Source of the DNA: Camellia lanceoleosa
Taxonomy: Eukaryota > Streptophyta > Magnoliopsida > Ericales > Theaceae
NCBI GenBank assembly: GCA_025200525.1
Contig: CM045758.1
Span: forward strand, 162,499,040-162,563,039
DNA: 64,000 bases
Direction: 5' to 3'
Of the stretch, positions 44,480 through 54,717 are shown piece by piece. Both the position numbers and the translations under genes were made by a program. How positions within the stretch are numbered: position 1 is the first letter of the stretch; each line of letters opens with the position of its first letter. The notes beneath the pieces are model-generated. The model was not told where the DNA came from. It did not search any database and was given only the letters and a program-made list of their open reading frames with translations.

Positions 44480-45504
44480 GGAGCGATGACTAGGTAGATT
44501 AAGTAAAGGTTGATCTAAAGGTTGTGGTTTAGTAGATGTAACAGATTCTAAATTTGTCTCTATTTTGTCTAATTGTTTACCAATGGTGTTTAAATATTGA
44601 TTAGTATAATTATTTTGTTCAATGACTTTTTGATTTCAAAGATCATCGCCAGTAATTTGAAAGGAGAAGCGAGTGAATGTCAGAACCTTGTTGTTTGATA
44701 ATTATTTTTTCAAGAGGAGGGTGACTAGAACTAACAGTTGTAGATTCAGAAGTTTTCCATTTGTATTTGGTGATTGTATTTAGCTTTTTGTAATATTTTT
44801 CAGCATATTCCAAGAGAGGTAACTCAAAACTATATTCAATCATAAAATTATACCAATGTCTAGTGATTCTGGATTGGTGTTGTTTATCATAAGTATCATA
44901 ATAAGCATGTCGGAGTTTTTTTATTTTTAAACGACTTAAATTCAATGAATAACTTATCAAGATCAGGTTTAAAATCTTTTTTAATGGTCATAAGTTGAGG
45001 ATTGACTGGAGGTATAAATTCTTCAAAATCAGTTTGAGTTGGAGAATTATTTGAAGCAGTTTCTTCTTCAGGTAAATGTATGTGTGTAGAGTAAACAGGT
45101 TTACTAATTTGAGAAGTAGCAGTATTATCAATACCTTTTAATTTAGAGGTTTGTTCTAAATGAATTTGACTATTTTTCCGAAACAGTGGAGTATTAAATA
45201 TTTCATCTTCAGTTTCAATTTCAGAAGGTACACTAGAGGTGCTATGTCTGGATGATTGACTATGATTAAATTTAATATGAACTGTACCATCATGAATTTG
45301 TTGAATATCCTGAATATCTTGGATAGATGATTGTTGTTGATTATGTTTGTAATGTTCATTGACAGTGATCCATTGATCTGGTAAATCTACATTTTTCCAT
45401 TCAATCATTTGGGGAACATTTATATGGGTATCAGTACTACTACTTTGGATTAGTAAAGTTTTATCTTTAGGGGACTTGTGCAATGCGTGAATATGCCTGA
45501 TCAA
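44480..45504 (-). pseudogene. Pararetrovirus movement/coat linker region, inverted copy
   Basis: Three overlapping minus-strand frames (44896-45504, 44643-44960 and untranslated remnants to 44480) cover a Ser/Thr/Asp/Gln-rich linker with KNVDLPDQWITVNEHY, then RHWYNFMIEYSFELPLLEY, then a helical QNNYTN-type segment. The WYNF...PLLEY stretch is repeated on the plus strand at 46480-46590, so 44480-44910 and 46450-46870 form an inverted repeat around the promoter/leader. Frameshifts lie near 44920 and 44690. Confidence 0.75.
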
Positions 45505-45756
45505 TATAGGATTCCCTATAAATATAAATTAGCTTCAATCAATACTCTTTTGAGAAAAGCTGCTAATTTGTATCTATATTGAGTCCTATATTCACATGAT
45601 GAATAGTAAAAGTTACTGTTCACTTTTACTATTCACCATCACTATTCACCCAATCAACTTTTGTTAAAGCTGCATATTCGCAATAAACACTCCAATCGAA
45701 AAGCAACCGACAAGATTTGCTTTGCCTTACATTAATCGCCATTTGCTTTCATCAAT

Positions 45757-45834
45757 CAAAGAAGTCACATGATTACTGTATTCAAAGAAGTCACATGATT
45801 ACTGTATTCAAAGAAGTCACAAGATTACTGTATT
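45757..45834 (+). promoter_or_regulatory. Three tandem 26-bp repeats upstream of the viral TATA box
   Basis: The unit CAAAGAAGTCACATGATTAC plus TGTATT starts at 45757, 45783 and 45809, a perfect 26-bp period with a single change in the third copy. The array ends just before a TATA-like element (CTATATAT, 45843-45850). Tandem elements immediately upstream of a TATA box are typical enhancer architecture in pararetroviral promoters. The function here is inferred. Confidence 0.65.
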
Positions 45835-45842
45835 TTCCTTTT

Positions 45843-46162
45843 CTATATATTGTAATGTCTTTATTCAGAAAGTTTCAAGTTTTTATTCTTCAGTCTTTAA
45901 GAAAAAACAGAGAGCTCTGAGTGTCAATTACTTCTTCCCGTTTGTAACCCAATTAAGATCCTTGCAGTTGCTACACTTGTAATTGTAAGTTATTTTCTGT
46001 ATTTTAAAATTATGAAGTTTTAATATTTAAATATGTTAATTATGTGCATTCCAAATCTGTTGTTCAATTTTAGTCATATTTGATTTCATAATCCATGTTC
46101 TTCATTCTACTTGCTGCTTCCGCGGTTTGGTATCAGAGCCCAGTGATGTTGTGTCCTGTTTC
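45843..46162 (+). promoter_or_regulatory. Pararetroviral promoter, transcript start region and primer site
   Basis: A TATA-like CTATATAT at 45843-45850 is followed by a 280-bp leader. At 46128-46139 the sequence TGGTATCAGAGC is complementary to the 3' end of plant initiator tRNA-Met, the minus-strand primer site that defines position 1 of caulimovirid genomes. In the other leader copy (38846-39155) the first viral ATG lies about 310 bp past the corresponding point. No LTR surrounds the site, which argues against a Ty1/copia origin. Confidence 0.7.
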
Positions 46163-46438
46163 TAACTGCTTTTGTTTCTTCTAGTTAATCTTTTCCATTG
46201 TTTATTTGATTAATCTAGTTTTCAGTACATCTTAAGCACCCACAAGCCCGATCCGTGTTATCCACCTTGTTACATTTATTCCACCTGCGTTTAAGTCACC
46301 CACTTCTTCCCAGTCCTGAGTAAGTCCTTAGGTTTAGGCAGTGTCGGATTTAGGGGTCAAAAGATAGGGTATGTATGTATACACAGGTCTGTGAAGTTAC
46401 AAGGTATGTGATAAACTGGATAAGAATAGGGTATGTAA
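46163..46438 (+). promoter_or_regulatory. Viral leader downstream of the primer site
   Basis: Non-coding leader nearly identical to 38846-39119, ending near 46438 where coat/movement linker sequence is abruptly joined. In the native arrangement it would continue to the first viral ATG. Confidence 0.75.
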
Positions 46439-46879
46439 ACAACACCAATGATACCTATGATAAACAACACCAATCCAGAATCACTAGACATTGGTATAAT
46501 TTTATGATTGAATATAGTTTTGAGTTACCTCTCTTGGAATATGTTGAAAAATATTACAAAAAGCTAAATATAATCACCAAATACAAATGAAAAACTTCTG
46601 AATCTACAACTGTTAGTTCTAGTCACCCTCCTCTTGAAAAAATAATTATCAAACAACAAGGTTCTGACATTCCTGCTTCTCCTTTCAAATTACACGCGAT
46701 GATCTTTGAAATAAAAAAAGCCATTGAACAAAATAATTATACTAATCAATGTTTAAACACCATTGGTAAACAATTAGACAAAATAGAGACAAATTTAGAA
46801 TCTGTTACATCTACTAAACCACAACCTTTAGATCAACCTTTACTTAATCTACCTAGTCATCGCTCCAAAAGAGCTTTAT
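46439..46879 (+). pseudogene. Pararetrovirus movement/coat linker, plus-strand copy
   Basis: Frames 46375-46590 and 46699-46902 cover RITRHWYNFMIEYSFELPL and IEQNNYTNQCLNTIGKQLDK, matching the inverted copy at 44480-44910. A TGA near 46588 interrupts it. At 46880 the sequence is joined head-on to minus-strand coat-protein DNA. Confidence 0.75.
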
Positions 46880-47864
46880 GTTTATCCTTAGTGGCTTTTT
46901 GACTAAGTTTTAAATCAATACACATTTTTAATCATTCTTTTTGAATAGTGCTAATTATATCACCATAGGTTAAATTGTCATATTCAATAACACCAGTAGG
47001 TTGACTAAGAACATCTCTAATTTTGTGAGCAAATAGACTAGGCAATCCATTAATGAATTTTTCTTTCCAAAATGATTTAGTGTAGTCTTCACGTAACATA
47101 ACTTTAGAGGTAAATACATCTTTATACCATCGAAAATCACTTAAAGTTGGGCAAGTAAGGTTACTAAGCTGATCATGTATGCGAGAATAAATATTAGTAG
47201 GTGTACCAATAAAATGACGAACAATAGTATAAATTAATGTATTAATACCATCAGGGTGGCAACATCCTATAGTTTCATCAAAAATAGGGAGACCATTATC
47301 ATCAGTTTGATTAGCATATATGATAGAGTCTCGTTGATCTTCAGTTAAGTATTTTTCCTACCAAGATTTGAGCATACCAGTAAAACCAGAAGTAATTAAG
47401 GAAACAATTTCAAATTGAGAATATTGGGGATAATTAGAGAGGTAACTATTTGAAACCATAGATAAATGATTTAATTTTTGGAGTATTTGATCTTCACTAA
47501 GACCATCAATATTCCATTCGTATGGTTTTTTAGCAGAAACAGAAAATTGGTTACTAATATTATTTTCTTCATATTGGAGGTCAGGTGGAGTAGGTCGAGA
47601 ATACCAGTTTTTGGTAGTTTGAGGATTAACTTTGGGATAATGAATTTTATTAAGATTGGAAGATTGGAATTGTTGGGCTAATTGATTTATTTCATCCTCA
47701 GTAGTGCCAGTTTCAGATGTGGTAGAAATAGTGTCAATATTTGGTTGTTGATTTAAAACAGTAAGACCTTTATCTTTAGAAGGTGAGGCATTATCAGTGG
47801 TAGATAGTTTAGTGAATAATTTTTCAATAGCTTTGACAGTAGATTGATCAGTGGTTACCAAACT
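46880..47864 (-). pseudogene. Pararetrovirus coat-protein core, inverted copy
   Basis: The minus strand from 47861 encodes the N-terminal region (as at 44009-44467). After a TAG just before 47358 it encodes the capsid core: a RHFIGTPTNIYSRIHDQLSN stretch, then FWKEKFINGLPSLFAHKIRD, the recognisable signature of caulimovirid capsids, then the segment that begins the copy at 37802. It stops at 46880 just after the first part of the basic region, so the zinc knuckle is absent here. This is the only place in the window where the capsid core is preserved. Confidence 0.85.
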
Positions 47865-47975
47865 AAATTTTTATTTTTTAATAGAATGATCTGAGCTATT
47901 AAATTCTCTCTTAATAAATCTGGACCGTTGCAAGGAGGGAGGGTAGTAGAGAGTGGTTGGAGAGGATCTCAATTC
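47865..47975. mobile_element. Right arm of the foldback MITE split by the pararetrovirus
   Basis: Reads ...AATAGAATGATCTGAGC...GGACCGTTGCAAGGAGGGAGG...GGAGAGGATCT, the inverse of 37653-37749. Its first 25 bases repeat 37750-37774 exactly. Confidence 0.8.
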
Positions 47976-49854
47976 CTAAGAAATATCTCAAGAGTCCAAA
48001 AGAGGCACATGTACAAATTAAGGTCCAAATCATAGAGGTACACATCCATTTCTTAACTATGTTGGATGGTGATTGTCGTGCTTGTGGTTGTATTTGTTTC
48101 ATTAATTTGTAAAGGAACGTGTTGATTGAAATAAATTGGATGGAAAAAAGTGAAAAAACACAAAAATCAAAATAAAAAATCAAAGCAACTTCGCTTTAGT
48201 TCTCAAAGAGAATTGGACTGTTTAGCCTTGACCCGATGACTACAAGTATTACTTTTTTGGGGTGGGTAGACTACAAGTATTACTTTAATGAACAGATATA
48301 TTAATTTTTAAGTCTGTATAAAAAAAATTAAATTGATTCAATAATTATAGCCATATTATTTTATCACATTTGTATTAAAAAACTAAATAAATTATTTTCA
48401 AAATCACATTTATTGTCTATTTTAAAAAATATATATGATGAAATTATATAATTATAATTATTAGATCAATCTAATTTTTCTTATATAAATAATCTACACG
48501 GAATGACCTAAAATATGTACAAAATAAATCATCAAAATGAGGGCCATGGTGAGCACACAAATGAAAATTAAGTAATGAAAACAAGTTGATTTAAAAAATA
48601 TATGTCTTACACTTCATACACTTTCCTAAAATTCAAACATTTTCTTAATCAAATTTTAATTACTAAAACAGTTTAAAGTTTACAGATTAAGAACGTAAAA
48701 TTTTACAACTAATTACAAGAACTCCATCTTTTAATTATCACCTAAACACAACTTTATCCTGTAATTTTAAAATCGTACGTTGGAACATCTCAATTATAAA
48801 ATTACCTAATTATCACCCCTTTGAAAAGGTTGGATTTGTACCCTGCTTTTTTATTTTTATTTTTATTTTTATTTTTTTAATAGTTGAGGGTTATTTTGGA
48901 AACTAACTATTTTAATTAATTTTTAATTTTTCATGAAAAAATGTGTAAATTTTTTTTTAAAAAATAGTTGAATTTTTTATAATAATGTTTTGGCCTTTTA
49001 ACTATTTTAACTAGTTTCCAAACTTACCCAAAGTGTTGTACATGTATCGCTATCAAATGGAAGATGTTAAATAATTAATCAATGTCTACAATTGACTCAC
49101 AATTTTTTATTTTTATTTTTTATATTTGGTTTCACGATTTTAAAATTTTTATATAACAATAAATATGATATATATTTTTATGTTTGGTTAAGTTAGTTAG
49201 AATTTGTCAATTTTACAATTAAAACTAGTGTTCAAATCTTATGTAAAGCTTTTATATTTTTATTTTTTACATATAAAAATAAAAAAATAATAAACACTCC
49301 TCTAAGTTTTGAAATAATAAATCAGACCGATTTAAACGATTCTATTATTTTCGAATAACTGAAATTAATAAAAACTAAATCAAACCAACGATTTAAACCG
49401 AATTTGATAGATTTAGGAGGTTATTAAAAAAAAAAGCTACAATCCAATGTATTTTTAGAAAAATAATTATAGAATTACTGAAAAACTTATGACTTTAATT
49501 ATTAATATTGATAAATTTTTTTTACTTATCTATAATTATTTTTATACAAATAACTCCCTTATTTTTTTGAAGGCAGGGGAACGTGAGCGAGTGTGTGTGA
49601 GGTGTTGAGAGACCTTAAAAAAGATGGGATTTGTTAGCAAGGCATAGCTGCCATTTGACAAGTTGGTGTGGAGTATATTTGGATTAATAAAGTATAACAA
49701 AATAAAATAATTTAAATAAGTTAGTAAGATAAAATATCATATACAAATTATAATTATTTTTTTTTTCCTAAAAGAGTCAAAAAATAAATAAATAAATAAA
49801 TCTTCTCAAATGGAACAAATTTAGAATGGTTAGACTCAAAAAATTACAGCAATG
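47976..49854. other. AT-rich spacer, no gene seen
   Basis: Mostly A/T-rich sequence. Small local repeats only, for example GACTACAAGTATTACTTT twice near 48240-48290. No coding frame with a recognisable domain and no transposon boundaries could be set. Confidence 0.6.
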
Positions 49855-50009
49855 TTAAATATCATGAAAAGTCTTTTATGAAAATGATCATGAAAGATTT
49901 GTGACCGTTAAATTATACTTAGAATAAAGCACCACACACTAATCAAGATAATCTAAGGATCACAAATCTTTTATGATCATTTTCATGAAAAATTTTTCAT
50001 GATTGCTAA
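49855..50009. mobile_element. Foldback MITE, CATGAAA family, copy 2
   Basis: Begins TTAAATATCATGAAAAG and ends TTTTTCATGATTGCTAAC, with the conserved family centre ('aataaagcaccacacactaatcaaga', that is inverted relative to copies 1 and 3). It lies about 500 bp upstream of the BBR-like gene. Confidence 0.85.
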
Positions 50010-50506
50010 CATTTCTCAAAAAATTATTCCCAAACGAAACAACACAGAGAGGGAAGCTGCTAATATCTGGCTCTATATGAAGAATGAAGCTATAGACGTG
50101 TGGATTTGGGTTATCCCTACTACAGATGAAGGAAATCAGGGTTGAAGGGTTAGGGATAGAGTTGATTGTGTATAAACGCAAGCGCAAACGCAAAAGCAAA
50201 CGTAAACGTAAGGTTGAAGGTAATGGCAAGTCATCATGATTAAGAATTCTTAATCAACCAATCAATCCTTCCTGGGGAATAATATAATACCTATCTATCT
50301 GTTTTTTTGAATTGCTTGCCTTGAAACTTTCATTCTCTTTAAAGAAATCCCCCCTTATTCTTCTCTGTTATTATTCACAGTTCCCTGTTTCTCTCTGTCT
50401 TTAATATTCTCCTTCCCTCTCAGCTTCCTTTTTATATCTTAAATTTCAATTGGTTTAATTCTGTGATAGTTGGCTAGGTTTCGGGAATCGATTATCGAAA
50501 TCGAAG
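50010..50506 (+). promoter_or_regulatory. Upstream region and 5' leader of the BBR-like gene
   Basis: Between the MITE and the ATG. A short hexamer run (AACGCA/AACGTA type) lies at 50178-50215. The last ~170 bp is CT-rich, as in plant 5' leaders. A TATA-like AATATAATACC is near 50279-50289. No other gene is supported here. Confidence 0.4.
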
Positions 50507-50636
50507 ATGAACGAAGAACAGGAGAAACGAGAATCCAGAACCACCACCACCACCACCCCTTTTATCCAGCTGGGGCAGGTCGACTCTGATTTTGCTCTTG
50601 CACTCTCCTTGCAGGAACAGGTCTCTCCTTCTCTAA

Positions 50637-50673
<37 letters not shown>

Positions 50674-53339
50674 GTTTCATTTCCAATTTTATTAGTTTGT
50701 TTGGGCAGTAAAATGTTTTTTGAAAAATATATTTTTATAATTTTTTACTTTGGTACAATAGAAAAAGGAAAAAAAAAAAAAAAGATAGAAAAAAAAAATT
50801 AATGAAAAATGTTTTTCTTAGAAAATGAGTTGGTTTGGCAAAAGTTGAAAAGATTTTTCAAGTTAAAATTTTATTGCCACCGTCATTGTACCATCACTAT
50901 TCGAGAAAAATAAATAAATTTTTTTAAGAATTATATTTTGTTAAAAAATAAACGTCACCCAAACATATATCTACTGGGAAGATACTAAAAAGTTAAGCGA
51001 TTCAAATTAATAAAATGGAGCTAAGGTGAGTCCATAATAACCTACCTTCCGACTCCGGTCCAATTAATGCAGTGGAGCGAAGCCTCATGCATTACAAATT
51101 ACTAACACGTCATTTTAAAGATGTTTGTTTTAAGAAGAAAAAAAAAAATACACAAAAGTTGTTTTTAACAACTTTTTATTTTTCGAACAAATTTTTGCAA
51201 AATTTTTTTTTCTTTCCCCTACAAATGTGTATGGTGTTGTAAACACATAAATATAATAATAATAATATTTGATGAAACATCCTAGGAGAGGGCATTTACA
51301 ATGCTGCCCACAGTCGAAAGTGATAGGGAAGAGAATGTAGAAGGTACTGCTTCGGAGGAGGAGGATGACCAAAACGAAGACTACTTTGATGAAGATGATG
51401 CTGCATTCTTTCTTAGCCAAGACATTGATGGTACCTTTCATTTCTTGATCAATGTTAGGAACTATTATGCTGTGTCTGGTTGGGAGATTTGAAAACAGAA
51501 ATGAAAAAGATAAGTGAAATGTGAATAAAACATACTTATATTTCACTTAGTTTCACACACCTTTTCCATTTCCGTTAAAAAATTTATCAAAATTTTTTAT
51601 ACAACACTTACATGGGTTGATAATTTTATAAACCTATATGAATATTGTGTAAATTTTTTGATAATTTTTTTAGGTCTCTAACATTTTTGACATTTCTCTG
51701 TTTATTTGGATTAAATTTTTTTTTTGACAAAAATGATAGTCAAAAGAAGAAATTTTCATTTTTATTTTTTTATTTTTAAAGTAGTGTCTTTGATATATAT
51801 ATATATATATATATTTCATTCATGAACTGCATTATTAGCACAACAGGGGTCTCAATGTTTGACCCACATCTCAACTTTGTATTTGCAGCTGAATTAGCAT
51901 TTTCGGAGGGAGAAGATAGCAATGACTACCAGGTTTTTTGGCTTATTATTTTCTTCTATGATTTTTTTGGTCCCTTTAAAATAAAATATTACCTCTCTTT
52001 TTTTCTTTTTTTTCCTAGCCAATTTTGTCGTCATTTTCATCAAATCCCCCACTTTAACAGCCTAGTTTTATAATTTTATTTTATAGTTTTATCTTGTCCG
52101 TCTCTGAACTTTACAGAAATCTCATTAGGCCCCTTCTATTTTGAGTATCTATAAAAAATACTAACATTTTAGCCCTTAAATTATGTAGTTTTACTTTTAA
52201 CCCCTCCAAAATCTAAATAATTTTATCTTGGCCCCTTTTGTAAAATTTCAGATGGAGGAAATGGAGGAAGACGATGTTGATCCAGATGAACTATCTTATG
52301 AGGTGAGATGGGCATTTTTCTTCTTTTTTATGTCATTTTATTTTTTTATAATTCATGCAAATTGAAAATTAATTATACATATATGGCAGGAATTGATAGC
52401 TTTGGGAGAGGTTGTTGGAGAAGAAAACAGAGGACTATCAGCAGAAGAAATCTATTCGTGTTTGAGTCCGTATACATGCTTAACTATTGATAGCAAAACC
52501 ACCATTGATCGGTGAGTTTGAGCTCTTATACAAAATCATTTGCAACTAATAATATATCTATTTATACGTAAACAAGTTTTGAACCCAAAATCTTGGATTT
52601 TATTAAGAACATATTTATCTATCGCTTAAATAATATACATATTATGATATTAAGTTTTTTATTATTTATTTTTATTATTAGTTATGTGAATTGCACACGC
52701 ATCATGTGTGCCACCGGCTAGTATATATATATACATAGAGGTGGGACCATGATTGTCCTCTAAAGTTCATGAAAAATCATTTTCAATATACACATCAATG
52801 AGTCCACAAGAAAATTATCTTATCTTGTTGCAAAATCTAGTGTTAACAATATTAATTACTACAGAAATTTTCAAATCTATAGCCTACTAGTGAAATTTTA
52901 GAATAGAATAGATCTTTGCAAATTGTTGGAACACATATACTACATACATATGTACTTGGTTGGTTGTTTTCAAGTTTTTTTTATAGTATATATACATTTT
53001 CATTTTGATGCATTAATGTAAAAGTACTAATGAATATTTACATTGAAATGAAATATTAGGTGTGTAATATGTCAAGTGGAGTATGAAGAAGGAGAGAAGC
53101 TGGTGGCCCTCCCTTGTGAACACCCCTACCATTCTGATTGTGTAAGCCAGTGGCTCCTAATCAAAAAAGTATAGCCCCCCCCAACACTTTTTATTTCTTG
53201 CTTTTTTATTTTAAAATAAAATTATTTATAAGTTTAGTTGAAGGTACTAATTAATTGTTTTTTCTTTTTTGGGATTTTGCAGGTTTGTCCTATTTGTAAC
53301 ACCGAGGTTTCGATTTCATCATCCAATATTGCTAACTAG
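50507..53339 (+). CDS. BBR: RING-H2 E3 ubiquitin ligase, BIG BROTHER-RELATED type
   Basis: Seven exons join in frame into 213 residues: 50507-50620, 51286-51430, 51889-51932, 52252-52302, 52390-52511, 53060-53168 and 53283-53339 (TAG). All introns are GT-AG. The protein starts with a Thr run, then [20 protein letters not shown] and ERAFTML, as in Arabidopsis BBR. An acidic Glu/Asp region (residues 46-86) follows, then [19 protein letters not shown] and a canonical RING-H2 at C160, C163, C178, H180, H183, C186, C197 and C200. The RING recruits E2 enzymes to ubiquitinate targets. BIG BROTHER relatives limit organ growth. It is shorter than Arabidopsis BBR (about 340 residues as I recall it), lacking N-terminal and acidic stretches, and its linker before the RING differs. 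No stop or frameshift is seen, so it looks functional. BBR versus a close paralogue is not settled. Confidence 0.9.
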
Positions 53340-53438
53340 GACCGTTAACACTCTGTTTTGTTCTTTCTCATTCTTTCATGGAGTGCCCATTGCTAAAACT
53401 CCTAATGTAGATTCATAGTTTGTATCATTGTTGTTGTA

Positions 53439-53444
53439 AATAAA
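53439..53444 (+). terminator. Polyadenylation signal of the BBR-like gene
   Basis: AATAAA about 100 bp after the stop codon, followed by a long A-run (53452-53467). It fits a plant 3' untranslated region end. Confidence 0.6.
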
Positions 53445-53663
53445 ATTATACAAAAAAAAAAAAAAAAGGTAAAAGGTTGGGCACTGATCATTATTGGATA
53501 GTTTGATGTACATATTTGATTTCTAATGACTTATTTACTAACAATTTAATCTTCTCAAGGCAACTGATGATCTAGCATGACATTAAAATTTAAGTTGAGG
53601 GAGCACTTGTGTTAAAATCTCTCTGTTTATATTTGTTTGCTGTTTGTATTATGCTTCTCTCTA

Positions 53664-54648
53664 TGTATATTTTTTTAACAGATTTACATTACTAAACACA
53701 TTTTATAATAACTCAGGTATTTAAGAGAAAGAGTGATTTAACACTTTGTGATGATTCATGGTGCAATATGATATGACCTATATTTTGGAGCCAATATTGC
53801 TGGTAGGGGAGGGCAGCGAGAGAAGGAGAGATATGGAAGGATAGAAAGGTGGTTGACAATTAGTAGAGGGTGGTGATGATCGGTAAAAGTAGAGATTGTA
53901 GTTTTCTCATAGAGAAATGTTAGGGATTATGAAAGATTTTTCATGAAAATGTTCATGAAAAATTTGTGACTCTTAAATTACCTTAGTTAGTGTGCAGTGC
54001 TTTATTCTAAGTGTAATATAAAGGTCACAAATCTTTCATGATGATTTTCATGAAAGGCTTTTCATGATACCTAATATTACTGTTCTTCGTATCCTGCTTT
54101 GCCATTGCATCTTTTATCCTGCCTCAAAGAGAAAGTGGCGCGGGGATTTTCTTCTCCTTTTCCTATTCTACCCCACCCTACTTCAATTATATTTATTAAA
54201 TATTTTTAATATTTAATTTAATTTTCAAAAAATTGATAAGATCAAAATATTACACTTAAATACTCATTTTCATAAATTTATTTGTCATTTTACATTTTTA
54301 AGTCTTGTGACTTTTAAATTATTATTCGTAATATATTACACCATATCTTGTTTTTATTAATACCATCATTACTAAGATTAGTAAAATTAACCCCTCTATA
54401 TCTCACTCTTACCCTCAACTTACTACCTCGCAAATCGCCCCATGCCCCATCATCGATATGATTAGGAGACACTTCAATATTGATCTCTCATCCTTTTCTC
54501 TTTCATGAATAATATGTTTAATAAACTTTACAAATTAAATTATACATATCGTTTTTGTATACTTGAAGTAAACCCCACTAAAGAACACAACAGGTATATG
54601 GTTGGTATTTTGAAAATATAATTTTGTTGGAGGGAATAAATTTTAATT
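53664..54648. repeat. Direct duplication, copy 1 (with MITE)
   Basis: From GTATATTTTTTT and AACAGATTTACATTACTAAAC to TTTTGTTGGAGGGAATAA this block matches 55680-56378 in the same orientation, with substitutions and a deletion in copy 2 around the C-rich part. It contains a MITE (53920-54074) that copy 2 lacks. Non-coding. Confidence 0.85.
53920..54074. mobile_element. Foldback MITE, CATGAAA family, copy 3
   Basis: Begins TTAGGGATTATGAAAG and ends CATGATACCTAA, with the family centre TTAGTGTGCAGTGCTTTATTC. It is absent at the equivalent point of the duplicate (near 55920), which is effectively the empty site. Confidence 0.85.
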
Positions 54649-54717
54649 TTTTAGAAAAATTATCGGAAAGTCTTATATAGAAATCAATTACTCTAATCAG
54701 TCCTATGAATTTTTTTA

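Larger units (their letters stand above)
37801..47864. mobile_element. Rearranged endogenous pararetrovirus (caulimovirid) locus
   Basis: About 10 kb of caulimovirid-derived sequence: coat-protein core and CCHC zinc knuckle, aspartic protease, reverse transcriptase, RNase H, a leader with a tRNA-Met primer site and a promoter-like region, but no integrase and no LTRs. Blocks occur in both orientations: plus strand at 37802-43921 and 46439-46879, minus strand at 44009-45504 and 46880-47864. A coat-protein segment and the leader are each present twice on the plus strand. Flanking host MITE halves carry an identical 25-bp repeat. Such viruses integrate by non-homologous repair, which fits. The frame order resembles petuvirus/florendovirus-type genomes, but I cannot assign a genus. 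No complete genome copy is present. Confidence 0.88.

Noticed and set aside
45717..45920. 67-residue plus-strand frame
   Set aside because: It covers the viral 26-bp promoter repeats and TATA region and shows no coding character.
46128..46139. Primer site as evidence of a Ty1/copia element
   Set aside because: The tRNA-Met site is shared with caulimovirids. No LTR or copia domain is nearby, and the downstream leader leads to a caulimovirid frame in the second copy.
49960..50229. Minus-strand Leu/Arg-rich frame
   Set aside because: Translation of a short hexamer repeat and the edge of a MITE.
51301..52490. Separate small plus-strand frames at 51301, 51822 and 52308
   Set aside because: They are parts of exons, or exon-intron read-through, of the single BBR-like gene. 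GT-AG splicing joins them in one frame.
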